From positions 1 through 39,503 of the IMG/VR virus record IMGVR_UViG_3300025151_000106: a stretch of DNA of 39,503 nt; one strand, written 5' to 3'. Below, piece by piece: positions 1 through 8,524 of the stretch. The position numbers and the translations under genes were made by a program. The stretch is from a virus. The first letter of the stretch is position 1. Each line of letters starts with the position of its first letter. Below the pieces are notes generated by a model. It was given only the letters and a program-made list of their open reading frames with translations, ran no database searches and had not been told where the DNA came from.

Positions 1-75
1 TTTACAATTACAAGCTCCGCACCTGCTGACTTAAACGCCAGTAGCGGGACTTATATCTTTTTAGCAATAGCATAG
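1..75 (+). CDS. C-terminal end of a tail fibre/tail protein (partial)
   Basis: Reading from base 1 in frame 1 gives 24 codons and then TAG, ending in the residues GTYIFLAIA. Ends of this kind (GTYIYLAIA-like) are common at the C-terminus of marine phage tail and fibre proteins; that comparison is from memory. The next gene starts 8 nt later and is a tail assembly chaperone, which usually follows its fibre gene. The body of the gene is outside the window, so its size and domains cannot be judged. Confidence 0.55.
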   Translation, partial: FTITSSAPADLNASSGTYIFLAIA

Positions 76-82
76 GTGACAC

Positions 83-568
83 ATGGAATACAGAGTACGA
101 TCAAGCGGTGAGCTAAAAACTCAAGGCGAAATCCGCAAACTCAATCCAAATGTTTCTTTGCCAAAGGTGTGGAATAGCAACGTCTATGACACTCTAGGTA
201 TTGACCCAGTATTAGAAACACCCAAGCCGGACACTACTGGTGACTACAAGGTAGTCGTTCGTGACGGGGCGGAGCAAGACGCAAATAACAACTGGGTTCA
301 AAAGTGGGTAGAACGAGATATGTTCACCGACACTGATGACGCTACAAAAGCAGAGCAAGAAGCTGCTTATCAGGCATTAGTAGATTCTGAAGCTGCAAAA
401 TCAGTAAGAACAGATCGTGATGAGCGATTAGCCAAAACAGATTGGATGGGTATGTCTGATGTAACTATGTCAGCGGATTGGGCTACCTATAGACAAGGAC
501 TTAGGGATGTTCCGGCGCAGTCTGGATTTCCACACACAATAACTTGGCCCAGTGAGCCGGGAGCATAA
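83..568 (+). CDS. Phage tail assembly chaperone-like protein (first copy)
   Basis: 161 aa. The C-terminal 60 residues carry the pattern RDERLAKTDW...WATYRQGLRDVPAQSGFP...WPSEP, which matches the phage tail assembly chaperone family (Phage_tail_APC type). These proteins help fold or assemble tail fibres and are normally not very abundant in virions. The N-terminal 100 residues (a PKVWNSNVYDTLG segment and a KVVVRDGAEQD strand-rich region) look like the proline-poor lead domain often fused to this tail. AGGTGAC lies before the ATG. It sits between a fibre C-terminus and a complete fibre gene. A second shorter copy of its C-terminal domain is encoded at 2642-3007, about 60% identical over 50 residues by eye. 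Confidence 0.75.
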   Translation: MEYRVRSSGELKTQGEIRKLNPNVSLPKVWNSNVYDTLGIDPVLETPKPDTTGDYKVVVRDGAEQDANNNWVQKWVERDMFTDTDDATKAEQEAAYQALVDSEAAKSVRTDRDERLAKTDWMGMSDVTMSADWATYRQGLRDVPAQSGFPHTITWPSEPGA

Positions 569-570
569 CT

Positions 571-2649
571 ATGAGTAGAGCAAGAGACATAGCAGATAGC
601 GCAGCTACAATTAATGCTCTAGATGGCGTTACTGCAACAGGAGCAGAACTTAATATCCTTGATGGGGTTACAGCGACTACTGCTGAACTTAACTATGTTG
701 ATGGTGTTACTTCTGCAATACAAACGCAGATAGACGCTAAAGCTACCTATCCATCGCAAACAAGTAATTCAGGTAAGTTTTTAACCACAGATGGTTCTAC
801 TGCGTCTTGGGCAACCCTTTCTACTGTTGGAGGAGGTGGCTCTACAACTGCCGTTCCTGTAACACTTACAAGTTCGAGTGATTCTGCTCATAACCTAACT
901 GCTACAAGTTGGGGAAGAGAAGTTACATTACCAGACGCAACAACAATGTCAGAAGGAACTCCAGTTTTTTTCTTTAACAATAGGAGTAGATACGACATTC
1001 CAATTTTAAACAATGGAGGAACTCTGCTTGGGTTTGTGTTGTCTGGTGATAGCACAATGTGTAGTTTGCTTGATAAGTCAACATCTAACGGTAAATGGGT
1101 ATTTTCTAACCCGCAGCCTCTTGGTACTTATGCAGAGCAGCGTGTTGAAGCCCCACGAGCAAATTCAAGCAACCAGTTTGGATATGAAAAAATTACAGAT
1201 ACAAAATGGATGCTGTTGCACATGAATGGCAGCTATCTATATGCGTCTGTTTACGATATGACAACCCGCACGTTTGGCTCGTTTACAAACATTCATAGTG
1301 ACGGATCGAACGGTATAGTGGGAGTTCAAAAACTAGCCGATAATACTGCTTTGATAGTATACAGTAATAACGGAGCAACAAGTGTTAAAGGCGTTGTAGC
1401 TACTGTATCGGGGACAACAATTTCACTAGGTACTGTTCACAGCAGAACGGTTACATCTCAGACATCTAAAGGCGGGCGATTCTTTAAGTTTGGTGATATT
1501 GATTCTAACGGTATTGGTTGCGTTTCTATTTCAAGAAATTCAAGTAATCAGTTAGATATTATTGGATGGAAATGGGACGGCTCAACAGGAGTTTCTTCTG
1601 ATAAATATACAGTTGATGGAACAAACTATCTGGCGGGGCCGATTGGAAATACTGGTCATAATAGCGGATTCGTAGTTGTTTCTTATGACTCTTCATCAGC
1701 GCACCTTGATGTTCAGTCTTTCTATGTATCCTCTACTGGCAATGTAACTAATATTTCAGGCACTACTGTAAGTAATGTTAATGCTGACGCGCCTCCGTTT
1801 ATGACTTTGCCGAACTCAAATGGCAATGTGATGTTGCAGTATAAATCAAATACTGGCGTTGCCAGAGGCATGGTCGTAAAAACAACAACGAGCAATATTA
1901 CTGCATCCACAGGCGCACCGCCGAATGCTATGACGATTAATCCAGATGGCCCAATTACTTACATGTTTGATAGTACAAACAATCAATTAATTACCATTAA
2001 CGATCTAAACAATAGGCTCTGTGCTCTATATATCGCCGATGTAAGCAATGGCACTGCTGATGTACAGAATAGAAATTTCGTTTCTAGTGCAGGTGCGGCT
2101 GCTGTTGGTTTTGATGACGATTCTGTATATGTTGCTACAAGCGATCAGAATAATTTCTACAATTTATATAGATACTACGTTGATGACAGTGCTGCTCAGC
2201 CAGTACCAAACAGAGAGCATTGGGACGCTCAGGGGGCAATTGAATATGAAAGCAATCAAAAATTTCCGTTTCACGGAACCAGAGTTTATAGCGAAGAAAA
2301 AATTGAAGCGGGTGCAACAACTACTTTTTCTAGGGAGCAAGGCGGTCAGACTTATATCCCACACGGTCGCAATTACATAATGGAAAGCGAACGATATGCA
2401 ATGGTTGCTTTTGGTGGAGGACACAGTGGCGGTTTTGGCGCGGGTATGTTTGATCGGGAAACAAAAGCAATGATAAAAATTGATCCAAGACGTTTGGGTA
2501 ATATGTCACAAACATGTATGGGATATAACAATAGATCATTAGCCGATGCTTCACAAGGTTGGGACATTCAAACATACGAAGACATTGATTCCAACCCAAC
2601 CGCTCAATACTATGTGAAGATGTCATTAAAGAGGCTTGCAAATGCTTAA
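571..2649 (+). CDS. Tail fibre protein
   Basis: 692 aa. Residues about 20-55 contain repeats of the form TGAELNILDGVTAT and TAELNYVDGVTSAIQTQID, the ELN-DGVT repeats typical of marine phage tail fibre shafts, followed by a Gly/Ser linker (VGGGGSTT). The remaining 600 residues are rich in Ser, Thr, Asn and Gly with repeated WD/Y-type strands, consistent with a beta-rich receptor-binding domain, possibly propeller-like; this fold is inferred. GGGAG precedes the ATG. Its stop overlaps the next gene by 8 nt. It is the likely host-recognition protein, recognising a cell-surface glycan or outer-membrane protein. No peptidase or enzymatic motif was noticed. Confidence 0.8.
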   Translation: MSRARDIADSAATINALDGVTATGAELNILDGVTATTAELNYVDGVTSAIQTQIDAKATYPSQTSNSGKFLTTDGSTASWATLSTVGGGGSTTAVPVTLTSSSDSAHNLTATSWGREVTLPDATTMSEGTPVFFFNNRSRYDIPILNNGGTLLGFVLSGDSTMCSLLDKSTSNGKWVFSNPQPLGTYAEQRVEAPRANSSNQFGYEKITDTKWMLLHMNGSYLYASVYDMTTRTFGSFTNIHSDGSNGIVGVQKLADNTALIVYSNNGATSVKGVVATVSGTTISLGTVHSRTVTSQTSKGGRFFKFGDIDSNGIGCVSISRNSSNQLDIIGWKWDGSTGVSSDKYTVDGTNYLAGPIGNTGHNSGFVVVSYDSSSAHLDVQSFYVSSTGNVTNISGTTVSNVNADAPPFMTLPNSNGNVMLQYKSNTGVARGMVVKTTTSNITASTGAPPNAMTINPDGPITYMFDSTNNQLITINDLNNRLCALYIADVSNGTADVQNRNFVSSAGAAAVGFDDDSVYVATSDQNNFYNLYRYYVDDSAAQPVPNREHWDAQGAIEYESNQKFPFHGTRVYSEEKIEAGATTTFSREQGGQTYIPHGRNYIMESERYAMVAFGGGHSGGFGAGMFDRETKAMIKIDPRRLGNMSQTCMGYNNRSLADASQGWDIQTYEDIDSNPTAQYYVKMSLKRLANA

Positions 2650-3007
2650 ATTAGTAATAGATGCGGATACCTCTCATGGGCCGTTCACAACCATCACTCG
2701 CGAGTCAGATCATTACGTTTGCGATAATGCGATTTATTATTTCAGCGTTATCGGTGAAGGTACTGATGGCGAGGACATAGTGGATTGGGAGGGTGCGTTA
2801 CCAGAACCAGAAGTGCCACAATATCTTGTTGATACTCAGAGGGCAAAAAGAGATTTATTGCTTGCTGATAGCGATTGGACTCAAATGGCAGACTCTGCTT
2901 TGACTGACGAAAAGAAAACAGAATGGGCGACTTATCGTCAAACATTACGCGATGTTCCTTCTCAGGATGGTTTTCCCCGCGATATAACTTGGCCTAGTGA
3001 ACCTTGA
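2642..3007 (+). CDS. Phage tail assembly chaperone-like protein (second copy)
   Basis: 121 aa from the ATG at 2642, which has AGAGG 8 nt upstream; an in-frame TTG at 2636 is less likely. The C-terminus (KRDLLLADSDW...WATYRQTLRDVPSQDGFP...WPSEP) is the same chaperone domain as in the gene at 83-568. The N-terminal half (LKLVIDADTSHGPFTTITRESDHYVCDN) differs, so only the C-terminal domain is shared. It overlaps the end of the fibre gene and its stop overlaps the next start (TTGA). Probably the dedicated chaperone of the fibre encoded just before it. Confidence 0.75.
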   Translation: MLKLVIDADTSHGPFTTITRESDHYVCDNAIYYFSVIGEGTDGEDIVDWEGALPEPEVPQYLVDTQRAKRDLLLADSDWTQMADSALTDEKKTEWATYRQTLRDVPSQDGFPRDITWPSEP

Positions 3008-3216
3008 TACATGTTTTTGTTTTAATTTTACTTATAGCAGGTGAAGAAGAGTCTAGTACTTGTGATACAGCTATGTGCTTCTATGACGTAAACAGGTGTA
3101 ATTATTTTGCACAACAATTGCATTACAGAGGAACACCAAGCACATCTAGACCTATCACAGCGTATTGTAAACCTATACTAGTTGATCCAACTCAAGACGG
3201 GATAAGGATCTACTAA
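3004..3216 (+). CDS. Small cysteine-containing exported protein
   Basis: 70 aa, starting with TTG that overlaps the previous stop as TTGA; no in-frame ATG is available. Residues 3-13 (HVFVLILLIAG) form a short hydrophobic signal-like segment, followed by a small domain with four cysteines (C20, C25, C32, C55). Two disulphides in the periplasm would fit. I do not recognise the family. It sits in the small membrane-protein group before the holin, so a role in the envelope, lysis or virion is possible. Its stop overlaps the next ATG as TAATG, which supports translation. Confidence 0.55.
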   Translation: MIHVFVLILLIAGEEESSTCDTAMCFYDVNRCNYFAQQLHYRGTPSTSRPITAYCKPILVDPTQDGIRIY

Positions 3217-3683
3217 TGGCAGCAGAAATAATAGCAGCCGTTTCAGCGGCTAATCAAGCTTTTAATTTTATTAAGAAAGCTGTACATAAAGGAAAAGAGG
3301 TACAAGATCTAACTAAAGCTATAGGGGCTTTCTGGGATGCACGTGAGGAAGTTAGTGTCCTTGAGCAGAAAGCAACAAACCCTAGCAAGATTCAAAAGTT
3401 ATTTGGAGGAAAGTCTGTAGAGGCTCAAGCATTAGAAGTAACTTTACAAAAACAACGTGCAGAAAATTTGGAACGTGAATTAAAGGATATATTTTTGTGG
3501 ACAGGGAATGGTCATCTATGGACTGAAATGATACGAGAAAGATCACGCATAAGAAACGCTAGAATTGCAGCAGCCAAACAAGCTGCTCAAACAAAAGCAG
3601 CAATGGTAGATCTAACAATTATTGGAGGAACTATACTTGCTATATTTCTAATTGTGATGGGAGTCACATCTGCTGTAGTATAA
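3216..3683 (+). CDS. Membrane-anchored coiled-coil protein, function unknown
   Basis: 155 aa. Residues 1-20 are an amphipathic Ala-rich segment (AAEIIAAVSAANQAFNFI). Residues 20-125 are charged and helical, with Lys/Glu/Gln-rich coiled-coil character, and residues about 130-152 (VDLTIIGGTILAIFLIVMG) form one strong membrane helix at the C-terminus. AAGGATC precedes the ATG. A cytoplasmic coiled coil with one transmembrane anchor next to a holin could be a spanin-like or holin-modulating protein, but inner spanins usually have the membrane helix at the N-terminus, so this is open. Confidence 0.65.
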   Translation: MAAEIIAAVSAANQAFNFIKKAVHKGKEVQDLTKAIGAFWDAREEVSVLEQKATNPSKIQKLFGGKSVEAQALEVTLQKQRAENLERELKDIFLWTGNGHLWTEMIRERSRIRNARIAAAKQAAQTKAAMVDLTIIGGTILAIFLIVMGVTSAVV

Positions 3684-3696
3684 ATGGAACAAGAAT

Positions 3697-3939
3697 ATGG
3701 AACTGGAAAAACTTGAAAAAATAATTAATAGGGCTGCTGAACAAGGAGCCAAACAAGCACTAAAAGATATTGGGCTGTCAGACGAAGAAGCCTATGACGA
3801 TGTGAAAGAGCTAAGAGGTCTTTTAGATGCTTGGAGAGCTACTAAGTCTACGGTAGGTCAAACGATGGCTAGAATGCTAACTACATCAATTCTTACGGCT
3901 TTGGCTGTTGGTATTTGGATGTCTTGGGGTGTGGAATGA
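3697..3939 (+). CDS. DUF6127-like small membrane protein
   Basis: 80 aa. The stretch ALKDIGLSDEEAYDDVKELR followed by GLLDAWRATKST matches the DUF6127 family as I remember it, found near holins in phages and gene-transfer agents. The C-terminus (ILTALAVGIWMSW) is a single predicted membrane helix. The stop overlaps the holin ATG as ATGA, so the two are translationally coupled. It may act with the holin, for example as a regulator, but no function is established by the sequence. Confidence 0.7.
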   Translation: MELEKLEKIINRAAEQGAKQALKDIGLSDEEAYDDVKELRGLLDAWRATKSTVGQTMARMLTTSILTALAVGIWMSWGVE

Positions 3940-4343
3940 TTGGATTAGTAGATACACTAATAGGGCCTGTTTCTTCTGTACTTGACAAGTTTATAGAAGA
4001 TAAAGATAAGAAGGCACAGCTTGCTCATGAGATAGCTACTATGAGTGAGCGTCACGCAAACGAAGTTGTGAAGGCTCAACTAGAGATTAACAAAACAGAA
4101 GCGCAGCATTCAAGCGTGTTTGTCTCTGGGTGGAGACCGGCTATTGGGTGGGTGTGCTGCCTTGGGATGGCAGGTAACTTTTTAATTATTCCATTTGTAA
4201 ATATGGCACTAGAGCTAATGGAAACTGGAGTGCTAGTTCCAATGATAGAACTTGATATAATGATGCCCGTCTTAATGGGTATGTTAGGATTAGGTGCTAT
4301 GAGGACTGTAGAAAAAGTTAAGAAGGTAGATAGGAAAGCATAA
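3936..4343 (+). CDS. Holin of the 3TM gene-transfer-agent type
   Basis: 135 aa from the ATG at 3936, which overlaps the upstream stop (ATGA); the TTG at 3915 would only add a poor N-terminus. An amphipathic cytoplasmic region (about 1-60, with KDKKAQLAHEIATMSERHANE and KAQLEINKTEA) leads to the signature WRPAIGWVCCLGM, then two to three membrane helices (about 70-87, 90-105 and 110-128). This is the layout of the 3TM holin family for gene-transfer release. It would make the inner-membrane lesion that lets the endolysin at 18121-18534 reach the cell wall; the two lysis genes are 14 kb apart. Confidence 0.8.
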   Translation: MIGLVDTLIGPVSSVLDKFIEDKDKKAQLAHEIATMSERHANEVVKAQLEINKTEAQHSSVFVSGWRPAIGWVCCLGMAGNFLIIPFVNMALELMETGVLVPMIELDIMMPVLMGMLGLGAMRTVEKVKKVDRKA

Positions 4344-4630
4344 TGGCTCAGAAGAAAGATCCTAGACTAGCTAGAGCAGGAGTAGCAGGGTTTAACAAAC
4401 CCAAAAGAACTCCTAGTCATCCTACTAAAAGTCATGTTGTTGTAGCTAAGCAGGGTGACCAGATTAAAACAATACGTTTTGGTCAGCAAGGCGTTAAAGG
4501 TGCAGGCAAGAATCCAAAGACAGCAAAAGATAAAGCTAGAAAGAAATCATATTATGCTAGACACAATGCTCAAGATGCAAGCCCGTCTAAGCTTTCTGCG
4601 CGTTATTGGTCTCACAAGGTTAAGTGGTGA
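4343..4630 (+). CDS. Conserved basic phage protein
   Basis: 95 aa, strongly basic. The motif HVVVAKQGDQIKTIRFGQQG and the ending SARYWSHKVKW are shared with a small protein common in marine podoviruses, recalled from memory, with no assigned function. High Lys content and a terminal aromatic-basic motif fit nucleic-acid binding or virion packing. It starts on the last base of the holin stop (TAATG) and is followed 5 nt later by the 949-aa virion protein, so it belongs to the late operon. Confidence 0.7.
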   Translation: MAQKKDPRLARAGVAGFNKPKRTPSHPTKSHVVVAKQGDQIKTIRFGQQGVKGAGKNPKTAKDKARKKSYYARHNAQDASPSKLSARYWSHKVKW

Positions 4631-4635
4631 TATAG

Positions 4636-7485
4636 ATGGCTAAGAAAAGAAAAAATTATCAGATGGGTGGTAGGACTGACGAGACTTACTATGGTGATAC
4701 AGAGGGGTCAGATATTATAGATCTACCAGAGCTTCCGGGCATAGATGATGGTGATGGTAACGGCAATGGTAATGGCAACGGCAACGATGGTAATGATGCT
4801 GTTGATCAATCTGCTTTAACTCAAAGCGTTGTTGACTTTGCAGCTAATAATCCTAACGCCTCTAACCTTGAATTAGCTAGATATGTCAGAGACACTGGAG
4901 CTGATATTGGTTTGGTTGCTGATGCCTTTGGTATTGATAGGGCTACTGGGCAACAAATGTATCAGGATGCCTTAGGTGCAGAGTTTGAAACGCAGCAAGT
5001 GGCAGAAACTCCTGTAGCCGGAATTACATCTGAAACTCCCGGCACATACAAAGCTCCTCCTATTGCTGTAGAAAAATATATACAAAAACCTGAAGTAGAA
5101 GCTATCAATATAGAAGATGGTATAACTGCTGATGACGCTATTGAACAGCTAGATAAGTTTACACAAATAAATGCTCCAGACTCTGTAACAGCAAGGGAGA
5201 TGGAAACTACTACTGCTGCGATACAAGAAGCAATAATGCAGGGTGACATTCCTCCTCAAGAATATGAAGCTGCATTAGTAGAAACTCTAAACAGGACTGT
5301 TGCTGCCGTAGGAACTCAACGTCCTCCTATCTCTATAGATGAGATTCGTGAGCTGAGTCAAAGAGCGCAGGCTGCAACAATGGGAGATGTCTCAGCGGGG
5401 TTAGCGCGTCCTGCCGAATTTAAGATTGATCCTAACTCTTTTGTTCCCGGCGTTAGGGCTACTGACGTAAAAGTCTCTGCAACTCCTGAAGCTGAAAAGC
5501 AACAAAGAGAAGCAATACTAGGGACTGCTGCATCAGGCGTAGAAGCTCAGATACTAGGTACAGTAAACTTTGACGCTGCTCAGGCTAGAGCAATCAAAGG
5601 AACTGCTGCTAAAGGTGCATCTGCTTCAATGATTGCAGAGGTAGCTAATCTACCCCCATCAGTAGCAGAGGTTATTGTAGAAGATCCTGCATCAGTAACC
5701 GCAGCTATAGATACACAGCCTATGGAAATACAAGCTGCTGTAGCTGCGCTACCCGAAGAAGCTTTGGTATCTTCACAGCTAGAAACTTTATTAGGTGGTC
5801 TTGAGGATGGGAACATACCTGCATGGGCTAAACCTGCTGTAGATCTGGTTGAGTCTCAGTTGCAACAAAGAGGTATGTCTGTTTCAACTGTAGGTAGGGA
5901 TGCTTTGTTTAATGCAATTATTCAATCAGCATTACCTATAGCTCAAGCAAATGCTACAGCACTACAGCAGAGATCATCTCAGAATCTTTCTAACGAGCAG
6001 CAGGCTAACTTACAAGCTGCTCAGTTGGATTCTACTAGAAGGCTGCAAAATCTGGCTAACCAACAGAATGCTGCAAGCCAAACAGCGCAGATGGCTCAAG
6101 AGATGGGACAGCTTCAGAGCCAGTTTCGTCAAGACGCAGCGATCCTTACAGCGCAGCAGAACCAACAGATTCGTACACAGAACTTGGCTAACCGCCAACG
6201 AACTGCTGAGATCAATGTTCAAAACCTACAAGCCACTAATGCTTTAAATCTATCTAACGAACAGCAGATAGAACTAGCAAACCTAGAGGTCATGAATCTT
6301 ACTGAACGTGAGAACATGAGCGCAGAGAATCAGGCAAGGCTTGCAGAGTTTCAAGTAGCAGCAGATTTCATGAGTAAGAATGCTGCCTTTGTTCAGCAGA
6401 TGGAGTTGGCAAATCTAGATGCAGATCAGCAGGTACGACTTGCTAATCTTACTGCTCAGAATAATGCAAGCTCAGAGAATCTTAACGCTGCTCAACAAAC
6501 AGAGTTAGCTAATCTAAATGCAAGGATGGAAACAAACCTTGCTCAAGCTAGTATCGCTCAAGCAATGGGTATTGCACAGCTAAATGCGGATCAGCAGAGA
6601 GCAGTTGAGAATGCTAGGATGGTTGCTAATATTGATCTGACTAAGTTCAATGCAGATCAACAAGTTCGGTTGGCTAACAGTCAGTTTATGCAAACTGTAA
6701 CCTTGACAGACTTTAATGCTAGACAACAAGCAGCCATGCAGAATGCTACGGCCCTAGCGTCTTTAGACTTAGCTACTGTTGACCAAAGAACTAGAGTAGC
6801 TATAGAGAATGCTAATAACTTTTTACAGATGGATCTAGCTAATCTGTCTAACGAGCAACAGGCAATAATATTAGATCAGCAAAATGCTCAACAGAAGATG
6901 TTGTCTGATGCCGCAGCTCAAAATGCAGCAAGGCAGTTTGCGGCTACATCAGCGCAGCAGGTCGATCAGTTTAATACTAATCTAGCTGCTCAGATGGAAC
7001 AGTTTAATGCTTCACAGAGAAATGCTATGGAGCAGTTTAACGCCTCTGAAAAGAATAGAATGGAAGCTCAGGCGGCTGCAAATGAACTAGAAGCAGATAA
7101 ATTCAATAACCAACTAGCAGTACAAGTTGATCAGTTTAATTCAGAGATGGATCAGCAGAGAGAAATTTGGAATGCTCAAAATGCTCAAGCTGTAGAGCAG
7201 TCTAATACTGAATGGCGTAGGCAGGCTAATACAATTAATACTGCGGCTGAGAATGCAGCGAATGCTACGGCAGCTCAACAGGCATATAATTTATCAACCC
7301 AAGAGCTTGCAAACACTTGGCAGCAGCTAAGAGATGACGCTTCATATGCCCGAACAGCTTATGAAAACGAAGAGCAGCGTAAGACAACTTTGTATGCTAC
7401 TGCTTTGGCTAACGAACCCGGCGAGGCCGGAAGCACAGAGTATGTAGACAAGTTGGTTACAATGGTTGATGGGATGTTTACTTGA
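4636..7485 (+). CDS. Gln/Asn/Ala-rich repetitive virion protein
   Basis: 949 aa. Residues 30-55 hold an acidic Gly-Asn linker (GNGNGNGNGN). Residues 60-430 look like an ordinary folded region. Residues about 435-890 are a long run of degenerate repeats built on phrases such as LANLNADQQ, NLSNEQQ, ANEQFNAS and QQVRLANLTAQN, with almost no Pro or Gly, so a long helical rod or coiled coil is expected. It has no enzymatic motif. It comes first in a run of very large structural-type genes; comparable Gln-rich proteins in marine podoviruses are thought to be virion or ejected proteins. That role is inferred from context. Confidence 0.7.
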   Translation: MAKKRKNYQMGGRTDETYYGDTEGSDIIDLPELPGIDDGDGNGNGNGNGNDGNDAVDQSALTQSVVDFAANNPNASNLELARYVRDTGADIGLVADAFGIDRATGQQMYQDALGAEFETQQVAETPVAGITSETPGTYKAPPIAVEKYIQKPEVEAINIEDGITADDAIEQLDKFTQINAPDSVTAREMETTTAAIQEAIMQGDIPPQEYEAALVETLNRTVAAVGTQRPPISIDEIRELSQRAQAATMGDVSAGLARPAEFKIDPNSFVPGVRATDVKVSATPEAEKQQREAILGTAASGVEAQILGTVNFDAAQARAIKGTAAKGASASMIAEVANLPPSVAEVIVEDPASVTAAIDTQPMEIQAAVAALPEEALVSSQLETLLGGLEDGNIPAWAKPAVDLVESQLQQRGMSVSTVGRDALFNAIIQSALPIAQANATALQQRSSQNLSNEQQANLQAAQLDSTRRLQNLANQQNAASQTAQMAQEMGQLQSQFRQDAAILTAQQNQQIRTQNLANRQRTAEINVQNLQATNALNLSNEQQIELANLEVMNLTERENMSAENQARLAEFQVAADFMSKNAAFVQQMELANLDADQQVRLANLTAQNNASSENLNAAQQTELANLNARMETNLAQASIAQAMGIAQLNADQQRAVENARMVANIDLTKFNADQQVRLANSQFMQTVTLTDFNARQQAAMQNATALASLDLATVDQRTRVAIENANNFLQMDLANLSNEQQAIILDQQNAQQKMLSDAAAQNAARQFAATSAQQVDQFNTNLAAQMEQFNASQRNAMEQFNASEKNRMEAQAAANELEADKFNNQLAVQVDQFNSEMDQQREIWNAQNAQAVEQSNTEWRRQANTINTAAENAANATAAQQAYNLSTQELANTWQQLRDDASYARTAYENEEQRKTTLYATALANEPGEAGSTEYVDKLVTMVDGMFT
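4756..4785 (+). repeat. In-frame hexamer repeat encoding (Gly-Asn)5
   Basis: Five tandem copies of GGYAAY (GGTAAC, GGCAAT, GGTAAT, GGCAAC, GGCAAC) encode five Gly-Asn dipeptides in the 949-aa protein. The third-position changes show an old repeat that is kept at the protein level. It makes a flexible linker and is a place where repeat number could vary by slippage. Confidence 0.85.
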
Positions 7486-7494
7486 GGACTAATC

Positions 7495-8523
7495 ATGGGA
7501 TTTTTTAGTAAAATTTTTAAAGGCGTTAAAAAAGTCTTTAAGAAAATTGGTAAAGGTATAAAAAAAGTTGCCATGAAAGTTGGCAAGTTTATGGATAGGA
7601 TCGGAGTTGTTGGTCAGATTGCTATGGCCTTTATTCTTCCGGGTGTTGGGAGTGCCTTAGCCAGTACGATAGGCAACGTAGGGACATGGGCCGCAGCAGC
7701 AATAGCTAATCCTGCTACAAATGCTATTGTAAAAGGTGCTGCTCATGTCGTAAACGGAGCAGTTAAGTTTGCGGCAGGTGCAGGAAGAGTGTTTAAGACC
7801 GCTACTAGTGCTGTAAAAAACTTTGTAGGCGAAAGTGCTAAAACATTATTGAATAAAGTTCCCGGTATCAAAATGGAAGGAGCAGCCACTAACTTGTTTG
7901 GTAAAGGTGGTGCGTTTGATATAGCAGCTCAGAAAACTGGAGAAACTTGGAACAGTGCAATAGGAAGTGAAAAGTGGTGGGATAGTTTTGCAAGATCTCC
8001 TGATAATGTTCCTCCGGGTTTTACAGGGCCTCCAGAGCTACAACGTGAGTACACACCGCTGAAAGCAACCGATGATCCATATGCTAAAGTATTTACTGAT
8101 CCAACAGATCCAAACTTTGTAGCTGAAGGGGCTTATGGTGAGTTACCTGCTGATTCTTCTTTGCTACAAGGGCCAATGACTCCACAGGCAGAAGAGTTTG
8201 TAGTTCCAGATATTCCTGCTACAGGAGTAAGTGATGTGGTTGAAGATGTAGGTAAAGATTACGTTATCACAGAGCGTAGTTTAGCGGCAGCAGGGACGGA
8301 AGCAGTCAAGGCAGTCGGACAGAGCTTGATGGCTCCAGAGGCTCCTGAGTATGACTACAGAGGATCTACAGGTCAGGTAGTAGTTGCTGAGAACGCCTAC
8401 GCCGTAGCCCCTTCTACAATATCTCAAATGCCAGAGATAGGATATGGGCTACCTATGGTTCAGTATGACGCATTGTATAAACCAATGGGAACGTATTCTA
8501 GAAGAATGCAAGGCTTCACATAA
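7495..8523 (+). CDS. Virion protein with cationic amphipathic N-terminus
   Basis: 342 aa. The first 35 residues (FFSKIFKGVKKVFKKIGKGI and on) alternate Lys with Phe/Ile/Val every three to four positions, a strongly cationic amphipathic helix like those of membrane-lytic peptides. A hydrophobic Gly/Ala segment follows (about 42-85, IAMAFILPGVGSALAST). The C-terminal half is acidic and Pro-rich. GAGGAC precedes the ATG. It lies among the large structural genes, so an ejected protein that helps the genome cross the membrane is a reasonable guess. No known domain recognised. Confidence 0.7.
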   Translation: MGFFSKIFKGVKKVFKKIGKGIKKVAMKVGKFMDRIGVVGQIAMAFILPGVGSALASTIGNVGTWAAAAIANPATNAIVKGAAHVVNGAVKFAAGAGRVFKTATSAVKNFVGESAKTLLNKVPGIKMEGAATNLFGKGGAFDIAAQKTGETWNSAIGSEKWWDSFARSPDNVPPGFTGPPELQREYTPLKATDDPYAKVFTDPTDPNFVAEGAYGELPADSSLLQGPMTPQAEEFVVPDIPATGVSDVVEDVGKDYVITERSLAAAGTEAVKAVGQSLMAPEAPEYDYRGSTGQVVVAENAYAVAPSTISQMPEIGYGLPMVQYDALYKPMGTYSRRMQGFT

Positions 8524-8524
8524 A

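Noticed and set aside
3974-4000. TTGACA inside the holin gene
   Set aside because: No TATAAT-like box at 16-18 bp; inside coding sequence.
8444-8524. Extended N-terminus of the 184-aa protein
   Set aside because: It would lie entirely over the previous gene in another frame, and a good ATG follows one base after that gene's stop.
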